Counted from the first letter of the stretch, positions 53,917 to 62,894 are shown. The stretch: 64,000 nt of DNA from DASQHW01 sp963837155 (GCA_963837155.1 CAWIMB010000002.1:2108001-2172000); one strand, 5' to 3'. A program made the numbers and translations. Notes: a model not told the origin generated them from the sequence alone.

Positions 53917-54839
53917 TGGCTGCCGATCTCGTCCACTACAAGTCGATCCTGTTCGACAGCGCGCGCTGGGACGGCCTGGAATACCGCCCGGACGACATCA
54001 TCATCAGCACGCCGCCGAAGTGCGGCACGACGTGGACGCAAATGATCTGCGCGCTGTTGATCTTCCAGACGCCGGAATTGCCGCAACCGCTCGACGCGCT
54101 CTCACCGTGGCTCGACATGCAAACGCGGACAGCCGAGTCGATGATTGCCGATCTCGAGGCGCAACAGCATCGCCGGTTCATCAAGAGCCATACGCCGCTC
54201 GACGGCCTGCGGTACGACGAGCAAGTGACGTACATCTGCGTGGGCCGCGATCCCCGCGACGTGTTCATCTCGTGGGACCACCACATGGAGAACCTGGACA
54301 TCATCGCGCTGTTCACCGCGCGACATAACGCGATCGGCCTCGACGACATCATGGATGAGATCGCAAAGGGACCACCCGTTCGACTGGAACACGAAATCGA
54401 CCGATTCTGGGAATGGGTCGACGACGAGCGGCCGGTGACCGAGTGGATGAGCTTGCACCAGACGCTCCATCACCTCGCGACGTTCTGGAACGCCCGAGAC
54501 CGAGCCAACGTCGTCATGCTCCACTACGACGAGCTCGCGGCCGATCTCGAAGACGAGATGCGACGGCTGGCTTCACGACTCGGGATCGACGTGCCCGAAG
54601 GTTGCTGGCCCGGGTTGGTGAAGGCGGCGAGCTTCGAGCACATGCGGGACCATGCCGACGTCGTCGCACCCGACACCGCGAATGCGATCTGGCAGGACAA
54701 CCAGCGCTTCTTCCACCAGGGCACCAGCGGCCAGTGGCGCCGGTTGCTCGACGACGACGACCTCGAGCGGTACTTCTGCCGCGTCCGCGACCTGGCGGCC
54801 CCAGACCTCGCCGCTTGGGCACACCACGAATCCGGCTGA
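53916..54839 (+). CDS. Cytosolic-type sulfotransferase
   Basis: A 307-residue PAPS-dependent sulfotransferase. PAPS-binding loop STPPKCGTTWTQM, then RRFIKSHTPLDGLRYDEQVTYICVGRDPRDVFISWDHH (Arg and Ser of the 3'-phosphate site) in two parts. The C-terminal region near LVKAASFEHMRDHADVV and FFHQGTSGQW carries the conserved RKG-like loop as HQGTSGQ. It is distinct from the carbohydrate sulfotransferase at 4843 and is more like aryl/alcohol sulfotransferases. The acceptor is unknown. Confidence 0.85.
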   Translation: MAADLVHYKSILFDSARWDGLEYRPDDIIISTPPKCGTTWTQMICALLIFQTPELPQPLDALSPWLDMQTRTAESMIADLEAQQHRRFIKSHTPLDGLRYDEQVTYICVGRDPRDVFISWDHHMENLDIIALFTARHNAIGLDDIMDEIAKGPPVRLEHEIDRFWEWVDDERPVTEWMSLHQTLHHLATFWNARDRANVVMLHYDELAADLEDEMRRLASRLGIDVPEGCWPGLVKAASFEHMRDHADVVAPDTANAIWQDNQRFFHQGTSGQWRRLLDDDDLERYFCRVRDLAAPDLAAWAHHESG

Positions 54840-54919
54840 CCCAGCATCGGGACGAAGGTCCCTTGTCCAACCGGTGGCAGCGGCCGATACGGAGAGAGCG
54901 GAGACCGAAGGAGGCCGAC

Positions 54920-55003
54920 ATGCTGAAGAAGGTTCTGCACGCGCTGTACCACTTCGCCACCGTCGGCGAAGAGACATCCCGCCACCGCATCGACACCCAC
55001 TGA
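54920..55003 (+). CDS. Small peptide with strong ribosome-binding site
   Basis: A 27-codon frame, beginning MLKKVLHALYHFATVGEE. AAGGAGG lies six bases before the ATG (54907-54913), the best Shine-Dalgarno in this stretch. It is amphipathic and Lys/His-rich, ending in a polar His-containing tail. It follows the sulfotransferase and ends five bases before the convergent LOG gene. Being so short it could be a chance frame. Confidence 0.4.
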   Translation: MLKKVLHALYHFATVGEETSRHRIDTH

Positions 55004-55008
55004 CGCCG

Positions 55009-56049
55009 CTACTCGGGGACGTCGTTCAACCGGTTGATGAGCTCCCGCAACCGTGAGTACGAGTGGCGGTTGAAGCGCATCTTCAGCCGGCTGAGCTCGG
55101 GCACATCTTTGTCGCCGATCTCGGCCTTGCTCGTTTCGGTGGCTTCGATCTTCCCGCTGACGAGAATGTCCGCGAAGTCCTCGTTGAGCTGATCGATGAC
55201 GGCAGGCGGCGGCAGCTGTTGCAGGCGCAGCACGAGGTCACCGCCGACGAAGCGCAACGAGTGGTAGTTGCGGTAGAAGCGCGTGATCTCGTCGAGCGTG
55301 ACCGCAACGTCGTCGGTGATCGTCACGAGGTTCAGATCTTCGGGGGAGATGTAGCCGCGTGCCCGGAGCTCGCGCTCGACGAACTGCATCCACGTCAACC
55401 AGAACGTGCCGCCGGGCACGTCGAGCAGGATGATCGGCGCGGGCGGAGCTTTGCCGGTCTGCACGAGCGTCAGCAGCTCGAACCCCTCGTCGAGCGTGCC
55501 GAAGCCGCCCGGCAACAGCACGAACGCGTTCGCTTCCTTCACGAACGTGACCTTGCGTGTGAAGAAGTAGCGGAAGTTGACGAGCTTCGGGTCGTCCGCG
55601 AGGAACTGGGTGGTGGCTGCTTCGAACGGCAGCCGGATGCTGACCCCGAACGAGTTGGCGGCACCGGCGCCCTCGATGCCCGCCTCCATGATCCCGGGGC
55701 CGGCGCCGGTGATCACCATCCAGTCGACCTCCGCCAGCCCCTGTGCGAGCGCGACCGTCTGTTCGTAGAGCGGGTCGTCGCGCGTCGTGCGGGCCGAGCC
55801 GAAGATCGCGGCCTTGCGCGCGGACCGGTACGGCTCGAAGACGTTGAACGCGTAGCGCATCTCTTTCAGTGCCGCGTTCGCGAGCTTCATGTCGCCCCGA
55901 CTCGCGTGGTCGCGCGCGAGCCGGACCGCCGAGACGATCATCTCGAACAGCAAATCGCTGTCGCGCAGATCGCCGGCCTTGGAGATCAGGTCGGCGATTT
56001 CTTGGTCGAGGTCGGCATCGCCCGTGCGATACCTCGGGAAACGAGCCAC
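55009..56049 (-). CDS. LOG-family protein (cytokinin-riboside-phosphoribohydrolase-like, TIGR00730)
   Basis: A 346-residue Rossmann protein. The signature PGGFGTLDEGFELLTLVQTGK is intact, with ITGAGPGIMEAGIEGAGAANSFG upstream. An N-terminal extension of about 80 residues and a C-terminal helical tail make it longer than classic LOG enzymes; similar long forms occur in Actinobacteria. LOG proteins release free cytokinins in plants and bacteria, but the substrate of the long form is not established. Confidence 0.85.
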   Translation of the reverse strand: MARFPRYRTGDADLDQEIADLISKAGDLRDSDLLFEMIVSAVRLARDHASRGDMKLANAALKEMRYAFNVFEPYRSARKAAIFGSARTTRDDPLYEQTVALAQGLAEVDWMVITGAGPGIMEAGIEGAGAANSFGVSIRLPFEAATTQFLADDPKLVNFRYFFTRKVTFVKEANAFVLLPGGFGTLDEGFELLTLVQTGKAPPAPIILLDVPGGTFWLTWMQFVERELRARGYISPEDLNLVTITDDVAVTLDEITRFYRNYHSLRFVGGDLVLRLQQLPPPAVIDQLNEDFADILVSGKIEATETSKAEIGDKDVPELSRLKMRFNRHSYSRLRELINRLNDVPE

Positions 56050-56097
56050 GACCTACAAGGCTAGTGAGCCCCAACGCACCCTCTGATCAACTCGTGT

Positions 56098-57084
56098 TCA
56101 GCCTCTGAGCAGCGGGGCGGCCAGCTCGGCGAGTGCCTGGGCCGGACGCGCGCCCAGGTGCGAGATCACCTCGGCGGCTGCGAGCGACGCAAGTCTTCCC
56201 GAGGTCGCGAGGTCGTGTCCGTGGGTGAAGCCGTAGAGGAACCCGGCGGCGTAGAGGTCGCCGGCACCGGTCGTGTCGACGACCTTGGTGGGATGCGCGT
56301 CGATCACGTGCACGTCGTCACCGGCGACGATCACGGAGCCCGACGCGCCTCGTGTGAGCGCAGCGATCTCGCAATGGCCGCGCACGCGGTGCAGCGCCTC
56401 GTCGAAGGTGTCGACCTCGTACAGCTTCGTGATCTCGTCCTCGTTGGCGAAGAGAATGTCGACGTTGTGTTCGACGAGCTCGAGGAACTCGGCGCGGTGC
56501 CGTTCGACGCAGAAGGGATCCGACAGCGTCAGCGCGACCCGGTTGTCGGCGCGGTGCGCGATCTCGGCGGCGCGCCGCACGGCGTCCTTCGCCGGCGGTG
56601 GATCCCACACGTACCCCTCGAGGTAGGTGACGGCGGCCGCTTCAATCAGCGCCTCGTCCACGTAGCTCACGTCGAGCTCGGCTCCCGCGCCGAGGTATGT
56701 GCACATCGTGCGATCCGCGTCGGGCGTGACGATGACGAGACACCGGCCGGTCGGCAGGCCGTCCGCCGCGATCGGCGACTCGAAATGCACGCCGAGGCTG
56801 CGCAGGTCGTGCGCGAACACCTTGCCGAATGCATCGTCGGCGACCCGGCCGATGTACGCGGCCCGTCCCCCGAACGACGCGAGGCCGGCCACGGTGTTCC
56901 CCGCCGAGCCGCCCGAGCTCTCGGTCGCCGGGCCCATCTGCGCATAGAGCTCATCGGAGCGGGCGCCGTCGACGAGCGTCGTCGCGCCGCGCTCGACGCC
57001 GGTGCGAATGACGAATACGTCGTCCTCGTAGGCGAGGACGTCCACGAGTGCGTTGCCGATGGCAACGATGTCGAATCGGCTCAC
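56098..57084 (-). CDS. PfkB-family carbohydrate/nucleoside kinase
   Basis: A 328-residue kinase starting at GTG 57084, overlapping fbiC by 4 bases (GTGA). GGSAGNTVAGLASFGGRAAYIGRVADD is PfkB signature 1 and KVVDTTGAGDLYAAGFLYG signature 2 with the catalytic Asp. The closest shape is adenosine kinase or ribokinase-like sugar kinases. It phosphorylates a sugar or nucleoside; the substrate is not evident. Confidence 0.85.
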   Translation of the reverse strand: MSRFDIVAIGNALVDVLAYEDDVFVIRTGVERGATTLVDGARSDELYAQMGPATESSGGSAGNTVAGLASFGGRAAYIGRVADDAFGKVFAHDLRSLGVHFESPIAADGLPTGRCLVIVTPDADRTMCTYLGAGAELDVSYVDEALIEAAAVTYLEGYVWDPPPAKDAVRRAAEIAHRADNRVALTLSDPFCVERHRAEFLELVEHNVDILFANEDEITKLYEVDTFDEALHRVRGHCEIAALTRGASGSVIVAGDDVHVIDAHPTKVVDTTGAGDLYAAGFLYGFTHGHDLATSGRLASLAAAEVISHLGARPAQALAELAAPLLRG

Positions 57085-59462
57085 GACGATTTCCCGAGCG
57101 TCACCGTCACCGGCGCGTGCTCCTCGACCGGACGGAGGCGGCGCCCTTTGGTCGTCACGCGTCCGTAGAGCGTCGTGCGCTGCGCGAGCGTGCGGCCGAT
57201 CGGCTCGACGATCGAGCGGAACTCGTGCTCGTCGAGCTCTTGACCGTGGCTCGCGCCCGCGGCGCGGGAGATGTTCTCGTCCATCAGCGTGCCGCCGAGG
57301 TCGTTCGCGCCGGCTTGCAACACCTGGCGAGAGCCCTCGACACCGCACTTCACCCACGAGACCTGCACGTTCGGGATCGTGTCGCGATATGCGATCCGGC
57401 CGACCGCGTGCATCAGTAGGACCTCACGGAACGTCGGGCCCCGGCGCGCCTTGCCCTGGATGAAGATCGGCGTCGCCATGTGGACGAACGGCAGCGGCAC
57501 GAACTCCGTGAAGCCGCCCGTCTCCTTTTGAAGGTCGCGGGTGCGCACGAGATGGCGTGCGACGTGCACGGGCCGCTCGACGGTGCCGTGCATGATCGTG
57601 ACGTTCGACTTCAGGCCGACCGAGTGGGCGGTGCGGTGCGCCTCCAGCCACTCGTCGGTGGTGACCTTGTCGGGGCAGATGATCGCCCGCACCTCGTCGT
57701 CGAGGATCTCGGCGGCCGTGCCGGGAAGTGTGGACAGTCCGGCGTCCTTCACGCGCAACAGGTACTCACGGAGCGGCATGCCGAGCCGGCGCGCGCCTTC
57801 GGTGACTTCCAGCGCCGTGAACCCGTGCACGTGGATCTGCGGCGCGACCTCTTTCACCGCCTGGGCGACATGCACGTAGTAGTCGCCGTCGAAGTCGGGA
57901 TGGATCCCGCCCTGGAGGCACACCTCGGTCGCACCGCAGTCGACGGCTTCGACGACGCGGCGCTGCATCTCCTCGATCTCGATGAGATACGGGTTGCCAC
58001 GCAGGTTGAGCGAGAGCGGGCCTTTCGAGAACGCGCAGAACTTGCACCGGAACGTGCACACGTTCGTGTAGTTGATGTTGCGGTTGCGGACGAACGTCAC
58101 CTCGTCGCCGACGATCTCGCGACGCAGCTGGTCGGCGACCTCGGCAACCCGCAGCACTTCCGGGCCGCGCGCACCCAGCAGCGTGACGATCTCGTCGATG
58201 CCGACCTCCTCGCCCGCAAGCACCCCCGCCAGCACATCGTCGACCGCGCCTGCTGACCGTTTGGCTAGTTGATCGCGACCGTCCGCGTTGAACTGCCCAA
58301 ACGCTCCGAGGATCGTGGGCGGGGAGAGGTCGTCGCGGCCGGGAGACCAGGCGGTGTCGCGCGCGAGGCCTTCGAGGTCTTGCGCGACGAGCACCGCGGT
58401 ACGCACGTCGGGGTGCAGCCACTCGTCCGGACGCTGCACGAACTCCGGGTACACGGTGAGGCGCGGCGCGAGCGCGTAGCCCTCGGCCTCGGTCGCGTCC
58501 CGCAGCCGTTCGAGCGCGGGCCACGGCCGCTCGGGGTTCACGTGGTCGATCGTGAGCGGCGAGACACCGCCCCAGTCGTCGATGCCCGCCGCGAGCAACG
58601 GCGCGAGGTCATCGCTCAGGTTCGGCGGCGCCTGGAGGTGCACGTCGTCGGGAAGGATGATGCGCGCCACCGCGATCGACCACAGGAATTCGTCGGTCGG
58701 ACACGGGGCGTCGCGGTGCATCGCGGTGCCGGGCTTCGGCAAGAAGTTCTGCACGATCACTTCTTGCACATGGCCGTGCTCGAGGTGGGCGTTCGCAATC
58801 GCGACGAGCGCGTCGATGCGTTCGGCGCGCGTCTCGCCGATGCCGACGAGGATGCCCGTCGTGAACGGAACGCGCGCTCGACCTGCGGCGTGCAACGTCG
58901 CGAGCCGGCGCTCCGGAGTCTTGTCGGGAGCGCCGTAGTGAGGACCGCCGGGCTCGCCCAGCCGGGCCGCCAGCGTCTCGATCATCATCCCTTGCGAGGG
59001 GCTCACGGCACGCAGGAGCCGGAGCTCGTCTTCGGTCAGCGCGCCCGCGTTGGCGTGCGGCAACAAGCCGGTCTCGTCGAGCACCCGCTTGGCGATCGCG
59101 GCGAGATACGCAACGGTCGACGCGTAGCCGTTCGCGTTCAGCCATTCCGCCGCTTGCGGATATCTCGCCTCGGGCGCCTCGCCGAGGGTGAACAGCGCCT
59201 CGAAGCACCCCAGGGCGGCGCCGCGCGATGCCAGGTCCAGCACTTGATCGGGCGTGAGATAGGGAGCGTCCAGCCGGGCCGGCGGCTTGGCGAACGTGCA
59301 GTACCCGCAGCGATCCCGGCACAGCATCGTGAGCGGGACGAAAACCTTGGGCGAGAACGTGATGCGCCGCCCGAACTGAGCGTCGCGCCGGGCCGAGGCG
59401 ACCGGCATCAGCTCGTCGAGGGGGGAGTCGAGAAGCTCCCGGAACCCAGCAGCGGTGAGCAT
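57081..59462 (-). CDS. fbiC: 7,8-didemethyl-8-hydroxy-5-deazariboflavin (FO) synthase, FbiC-type CofG-CofH fusion
   Basis: A 793-residue protein in one intact frame from ATG 59460-59462. The CofG half has a radical-SAM CxxxCxxC (C48, C52, C55: CRDRCGYC). The CofH half has a second, CTFRCKFCAF at about residue 470. It couples tyrosine to 5-amino-6-ribitylaminouracil to make the F420 chromophore FO. Palindromic repeat family C copy 2 lies inside the gene at 58256-58305, translating to the inter-half linker. The next gene, pfkB-like, overlaps by 4 bases. Confidence 0.95.
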   Translation of the reverse strand: MLTAAGFRELLDSPLDELMPVASARRDAQFGRRITFSPKVFVPLTMLCRDRCGYCTFAKPPARLDAPYLTPDQVLDLASRGAALGCFEALFTLGEAPEARYPQAAEWLNANGYASTVAYLAAIAKRVLDETGLLPHANAGALTEDELRLLRAVSPSQGMMIETLAARLGEPGGPHYGAPDKTPERRLATLHAAGRARVPFTTGILVGIGETRAERIDALVAIANAHLEHGHVQEVIVQNFLPKPGTAMHRDAPCPTDEFLWSIAVARIILPDDVHLQAPPNLSDDLAPLLAAGIDDWGGVSPLTIDHVNPERPWPALERLRDATEAEGYALAPRLTVYPEFVQRPDEWLHPDVRTAVLVAQDLEGLARDTAWSPGRDDLSPPTILGAFGQFNADGRDQLAKRSAGAVDDVLAGVLAGEEVGIDEIVTLLGARGPEVLRVAEVADQLRREIVGDEVTFVRNRNINYTNVCTFRCKFCAFSKGPLSLNLRGNPYLIEIEEMQRRVVEAVDCGATEVCLQGGIHPDFDGDYYVHVAQAVKEVAPQIHVHGFTALEVTEGARRLGMPLREYLLRVKDAGLSTLPGTAAEILDDEVRAIICPDKVTTDEWLEAHRTAHSVGLKSNVTIMHGTVERPVHVARHLVRTRDLQKETGGFTEFVPLPFVHMATPIFIQGKARRGPTFREVLLMHAVGRIAYRDTIPNVQVSWVKCGVEGSRQVLQAGANDLGGTLMDENISRAAGASHGQELDEHEFRSIVEPIGRTLAQRTTLYGRVTTKGRRLRPVEEHAPVTVTLGKSS
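58256..58305. repeat. Palindrome, family C copy 2, inside fbiC
   Basis: A 50-base element aligned with the copy at 38323: 39 of 50 positions agree, and the right ends match almost perfectly (TGCCCAAACGCT). It is in frame and encodes part of the region between the CofG and CofH halves, near residues 386-402. Its left arm pairs less perfectly (about 5 mismatches in 22). Confidence 0.7.
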
Positions 59463-59648
59463 GGCGGCGACCCTAGTTCCGCCCCAGCGGCAATGCGGTC
59501 GTGCCCCCGAGCGGGGGGTCAGCGACCGCCGAGTGGTCGAAAGGGACGAGTCGCGCCCGCAGACTGTGCCGTTCGTCTCGTGGCGCATGTGTCTGTTGAG
59601 GTTGGCGCGCGCACCCCCGATGATGCCCAAATGCGGGGGACACCGGCG

Positions 59649-61070
59649 GTGCGGAAATACGTGGGCTTGATTCTCGGAGCCTTGGGCGGCGCCGCGATGG
59701 TGTTCGGTTCCGTCGGGACCTCGAGCGCCGCAGGCGGCAGCCCGTCCCGCCCGGTCGACCGGACGATCGACAAGTACGTGCTGTTCTCGCTGACCCACAT
59801 GAAGCTGAAGTCGGGGCAGACGTCGGACCGGGGCGTGATCACCGGCGGCAGCGTCGGCGTCAACGAGACCGGCCTCGTCAACGGCGACCCTCGCCTGCAG
59901 ATCTGCAGCAATGGCTACGCGACCCTCGACGACGACACCCAGGTTGTGTCCGACACGATGCGGCTCACTGATCTCTGCTCGGTCTACGACGTCTACAGCA
60001 ACAGCGTCGTTGGCAACCCGCCGACCGTTCCCAGGAACTCGGGACCGACCTCGTTCACGGGCCCTATCATCGATCCCGCTGCCCTGCCGACGATCCCGTC
60101 GTTCAGTTGCGTGGGTGGGGCCGCCGTCGGCGTTCCGTCCGACACGTCCCTCGCCCTGGCGCCCGGCACCTACGGCGACGTCTGGGTCCACGATGACGCG
60201 ACGTTGCAACTCGCGGCGGGCACTTACACCTTCTGCTCGCTGACGCTTGGCGACACGGCAACGGTCAACACGGCGGCCGCGACCGTCGTGCAAGTCGCGC
60301 ACACGCTCGAATCGGCCAACAACGCGCACATCGGCGACTCGTGCAGCACGCAGTGGTGGGTGCGGGCCGACGGGCCGCTGAACTCGAACAACCAGTCGGT
60401 CACCTTCGGCCACTACTCGACCGTCTACGGGATGTTCTGGAACCTCAACGGTCAGACGAACCTCGGGCACGGCAACGAGCTGTACGGGCAGTTCCTCGGC
60501 GACGACACCGTCAGCGACTGGGACGACAACGTGCACGGCTGCGGCTCCACGTTCGCTGCCACGACGACGACCACTACTACGACGACGGTCGCGCCGACGA
60601 CAACGACAACGGCCGCGCCGACGACGACTACCACGGTCGCGCCCACCACGACGACGACAACGGTCGCGCCCACGACGACGACCACCGTTGCGCCCGGCAC
60701 GACCACCACGACGGCTGCGCCCGCGACGACCACCACAGTTGCTCCTACGACCACGACCACCGCGGCGCCGGGAACGACGACGACCACGACGGTCGCACCC
60801 GGCACGACCACCACGACGACCGTCCTTGCGGAATCGCCGACGACGGTGCCGGCGCAGCTGGCGACGACAACCACCGTCGAGGTGACACCCACGACGATCG
60901 TGGCGCCGACCACGACGGTCCAGGTCGAGGGTCAGGACGAATCTGCGAACGGCGGCCGCGGTCTGTTGCCCTTCACGGGCGCGGGCTCCGGAGCGCTCCT
61001 CGCCGGCGGTCTCGCACTGCTGTTGGTCGGCGGCGCACTCTGCACGTCCGCACGCCGGCGCCGCGCCTGA
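59649..61070 (+). CDS. Cell-wall-anchored secreted protein with Thr-rich stalk and LPFTG motif
   Basis: From GTG 59649 (GGGGGA eight bases upstream), a signal peptide (GLILGALGGAAMVFGSVGTSSA) precedes a globular beta-rich domain with LALAPGTYGDVWVHDDATLQL, similar in style to the protein at 13106. Residues about 305-391 are a Thr/Val/Ala/Pro repeat stalk. Then LPFTG (440-444), a hydrophobic helix and RRRR form a sorting signal for sortase. 473 residues. A sortase gene is not in the window. The frame opens upstream to 58269 but that part is antisense to fbiC. Confidence 0.8.
   Translation: MRKYVGLILGALGGAAMVFGSVGTSSAAGGSPSRPVDRTIDKYVLFSLTHMKLKSGQTSDRGVITGGSVGVNETGLVNGDPRLQICSNGYATLDDDTQVVSDTMRLTDLCSVYDVYSNSVVGNPPTVPRNSGPTSFTGPIIDPAALPTIPSFSCVGGAAVGVPSDTSLALAPGTYGDVWVHDDATLQLAAGTYTFCSLTLGDTATVNTAAATVVQVAHTLESANNAHIGDSCSTQWWVRADGPLNSNNQSVTFGHYSTVYGMFWNLNGQTNLGHGNELYGQFLGDDTVSDWDDNVHGCGSTFAATTTTTTTTTVAPTTTTTAAPTTTTTVAPTTTTTTVAPTTTTTVAPGTTTTTAAPATTTTVAPTTTTTAAPGTTTTTTVAPGTTTTTTVLAESPTTVPAQLATTTTVEVTPTTIVAPTTTVQVEGQDESANGGRGLLPFTGAGSGALLAGGLALLLVGGALCTSARRRRA
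60561..60821 (+). repeat. Thr-rich coding repeat (TTTTT-VAP/AAP units)
   Basis: About 12 imperfect units of ACG/ACC-rich codons encode runs of four to nine Thr separated by VAP or AAP, and one GTTTTT variant. The unit is a low-complexity codon repeat, likely an O-glycosylated stalk holding the domain away from the wall. Runs of this kind often vary in length between strains. Confidence 0.75.
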
Positions 61071-61079
61071 GCGTCAAGC

Positions 61080-61424
61080 TCAGATCGCGGTCTTGTGACG
61101 GGGCTCGTACAGCATCACGTCGACACCACCGGGGAGCACCATCGTCACGACGATGCCGAAGCCCTGACTCTCGGGCTTGCCCCGAAACTCAATGCCCTTG
61201 GCCGCGAGGTCGCGCATCGTCGCTTCGATGTCGTCACACATGAACGAGAGCTCGTGGGCGGGACGCTCCGCCGGGTGCACGCCCAGCTCGGCCGGCGGCA
61301 ACGCAAAGATCAGCCAGCCGTCGTGCGCGTCGACGTAGGAGAGCCCGAACACGTCGCGCAGCGTTGCGCGCAGCTCCTCGGCCTTCTCCGTGTACAGCAG
61401 GCAGTGGACACCTGTGATCGCCAC
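61080..61424 (-). CDS. VOC (glyoxalase/bleomycin-resistance fold) protein
   Basis: A 114-residue protein starting GTG 61422-61424 with AAGGAG upstream. VAITGVHCLLYTEKAEELRATLRDVFGL is the first beta-alpha-beta module; the second has HELSFMCDDIEATMRDLAAKGIEF and GGVDVMLYEPRH. One metal-type His and a terminal Glu are visible, so a metal site is plausible. The 3' end is 9 bases from the LPFTG gene's stop (convergent). Confidence 0.75.
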   Translation of the reverse strand: MAITGVHCLLYTEKAEELRATLRDVFGLSYVDAHDGWLIFALPPAELGVHPAERPAHELSFMCDDIEATMRDLAAKGIEFRGKPESQGFGIVVTMVLPGGVDVMLYEPRHKTAI

Positions 61425-61437
61425 TCGGTTCTCCTTG

Positions 61438-62073
61438 TCAATCGCCGAGCGCGGCCCGGTCGCCGAGCCACAGCACGCGTTCCGCGCGTATGCGCGCACC
61501 GGGTAGATCTTCGCCGGCCTTGATGCGCCGCACCGCGTCTCGCTTGTCCTCCCCGGCGACCGTCACCAACGCAAGGTGCGACCGCTCGATAGCCGGAAAG
61601 GTGAAGGTAATGCGAGGAAGGGGATGCAACTCGTCTCCCGTTTCGATGACGAACCGCTCGCGTTCCTCCAACGCAGGCGAACCGGGAAACAGCGACGCAG
61701 TGTGCCCATCGGGACCGAGGCCGAGATGCACGATGTCGATCGGCGGTGCCGAACGGACGAGCTCGTCGTACTTGTCGGCACCGAGGCCGACCATCGAATG
61801 GATCGCGCGGGGCTGCACGAAGTCGAGCAGGACACGCCGCGCCATGCCTTCGTTCGAATCCTCCGACTCGACCGGAGCCTTGCGCTCGTCGCCGAAGAAC
61901 ACGTCGACCATCAGCCAGTCGACGGGCTCTTCGCGCAGCGCGACGTAGCACAGGCGCGCGGTCTCGCCGCCCGACAACGCGATCGAGCGGGGCGCGATCT
62001 CGGCCACAACGCGTGCGAACGCATGCGGCACGTCCTCGACGACGCGCACCTGACCGGGGAGGGCCATAGCCAT
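61438..62073 (-). CDS. pgl: 6-phosphogluconolactonase
   Basis: A 211-residue enzyme of the oxidative pentose-phosphate pathway. ALSGGETARLCYVAL, VFFGDERKAPVESEDSNEGMARRVLL and HLGLGPDGHTASLFPGSP are the family motifs. It hydrolyses 6-phospho-gluconolactone. The ATG at 62073 is used; one codon pair later another ATG lies at 62067. It is divergent from the mycothiol-type gene at 62115. Confidence 0.9.
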   Translation of the reverse strand: MAMALPGQVRVVEDVPHAFARVVAEIAPRSIALSGGETARLCYVALREEPVDWLMVDVFFGDERKAPVESEDSNEGMARRVLLDFVQPRAIHSMVGLGADKYDELVRSAPPIDIVHLGLGPDGHTASLFPGSPALEERERFVIETGDELHPLPRITFTFPAIERSHLALVTVAGEDKRDAVRRIKAGEDLPGARIRAERVLWLGDRAALGD

Positions 62074-62114
62074 AAATCTGCCCGAATCTCGGACGTCATG
62101 CGAAGCTGCGATCC

Positions 62115-62894
62115 GTGCAGGTCCTCGCCGTCGATCCGCTCGATGTCCGGGCGGCAATGTCGGCCGAGCGGGCCGCACTCCTGGACCTGGTCGACGGACT
62201 GGATCGGACCGAATGGGATCGGCCGACGCCGTGTCCGCCGTGGACCGTGCACGATCTGGTCGCGCACGTGCTCGCATCCGATCTCGGCCTCTTGTCGCGA
62301 GCGCGCGACTCCGAACAGCGAGGCTGGATCGACGCGACGGGCACCGAGCTGGCAGTGCTGCTAGCCGAGCGCAACCAGCAGTGGATCGACGCGTGCGCGC
62401 CGCTGAGCGGTCACGTGCTCTGCGATCTCCTCGAGGCGATCGGCGCCGAGGTCGATCGCTGGGCCGCGTCGGCGGATCTGCGGACGCTCGCCGAAGGCGT
62501 GGCGTGGGCCAACGTGGACCGGGCGCCGTTGTGGCTGTGCCTCGCCCGTGAGTACACCGAGCGATGGGTGCACCAACAACAGCTCCGCGAGGCGCTCGAC
62601 CAGCCCGGCCTCGACGACGAGACATACGTTGGCCCCGTGCTCGACACGTTCAAGTGGGCGGTCCCCGTGGCTCTCGAGGGCACGACCGGCATGCTGCGCG
62701 TCGAGGTCACCGGCGCGGTCCGGCGCACATGGCTCGTCGACGCCGCGGGATTCCACGAGCGCGGCGACGCGAACACAACGACGTCGATCACCGCCGACGA
62801 ATTCTGGCGACAGTGCACCGCTCCTCGAACCGGCACGGCCGCCGCCGGCTCCCTCCTCGATGCGTTCACGCGGACGCGCGCCATCATCGTCTGA
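62115..62894 (+). CDS. Mycothiol-dependent maleylpyruvate isomerase/DinB-fold family protein
   Basis: A 259-residue protein from GTG 62115. SAERAALLDLVDGLDRTEWDRPTPCPPWTVHDLVAHV is the MDMPI N-terminal domain, with metal-type His in VAHV and REYTERWVHQQQ. The C-terminal half is a second, SCP-like domain (GMLRVEVTGAVRRTW). Such proteins use mycothiol, consistent with an actinobacterium. Only some have proven isomerase activity. It overlaps the next gene (TGATG). Confidence 0.85.
   Translation: MQVLAVDPLDVRAAMSAERAALLDLVDGLDRTEWDRPTPCPPWTVHDLVAHVLASDLGLLSRARDSEQRGWIDATGTELAVLLAERNQQWIDACAPLSGHVLCDLLEAIGAEVDRWAASADLRTLAEGVAWANVDRAPLWLCLAREYTERWVHQQQLREALDQPGLDDETYVGPVLDTFKWAVPVALEGTTGMLRVEVTGAVRRTWLVDAAGFHERGDANTTTSITADEFWRQCTAPRTGTAAAGSLLDAFTRTRAIIV

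Noticed and set aside
58269..59648. Long plus-strand frame upstream of the LPFTG protein
   Set aside because: It is antisense to fbiC and Arg/Gly/Val-rich without motifs; the signal peptide and ribosome-binding site place the start at 59649.
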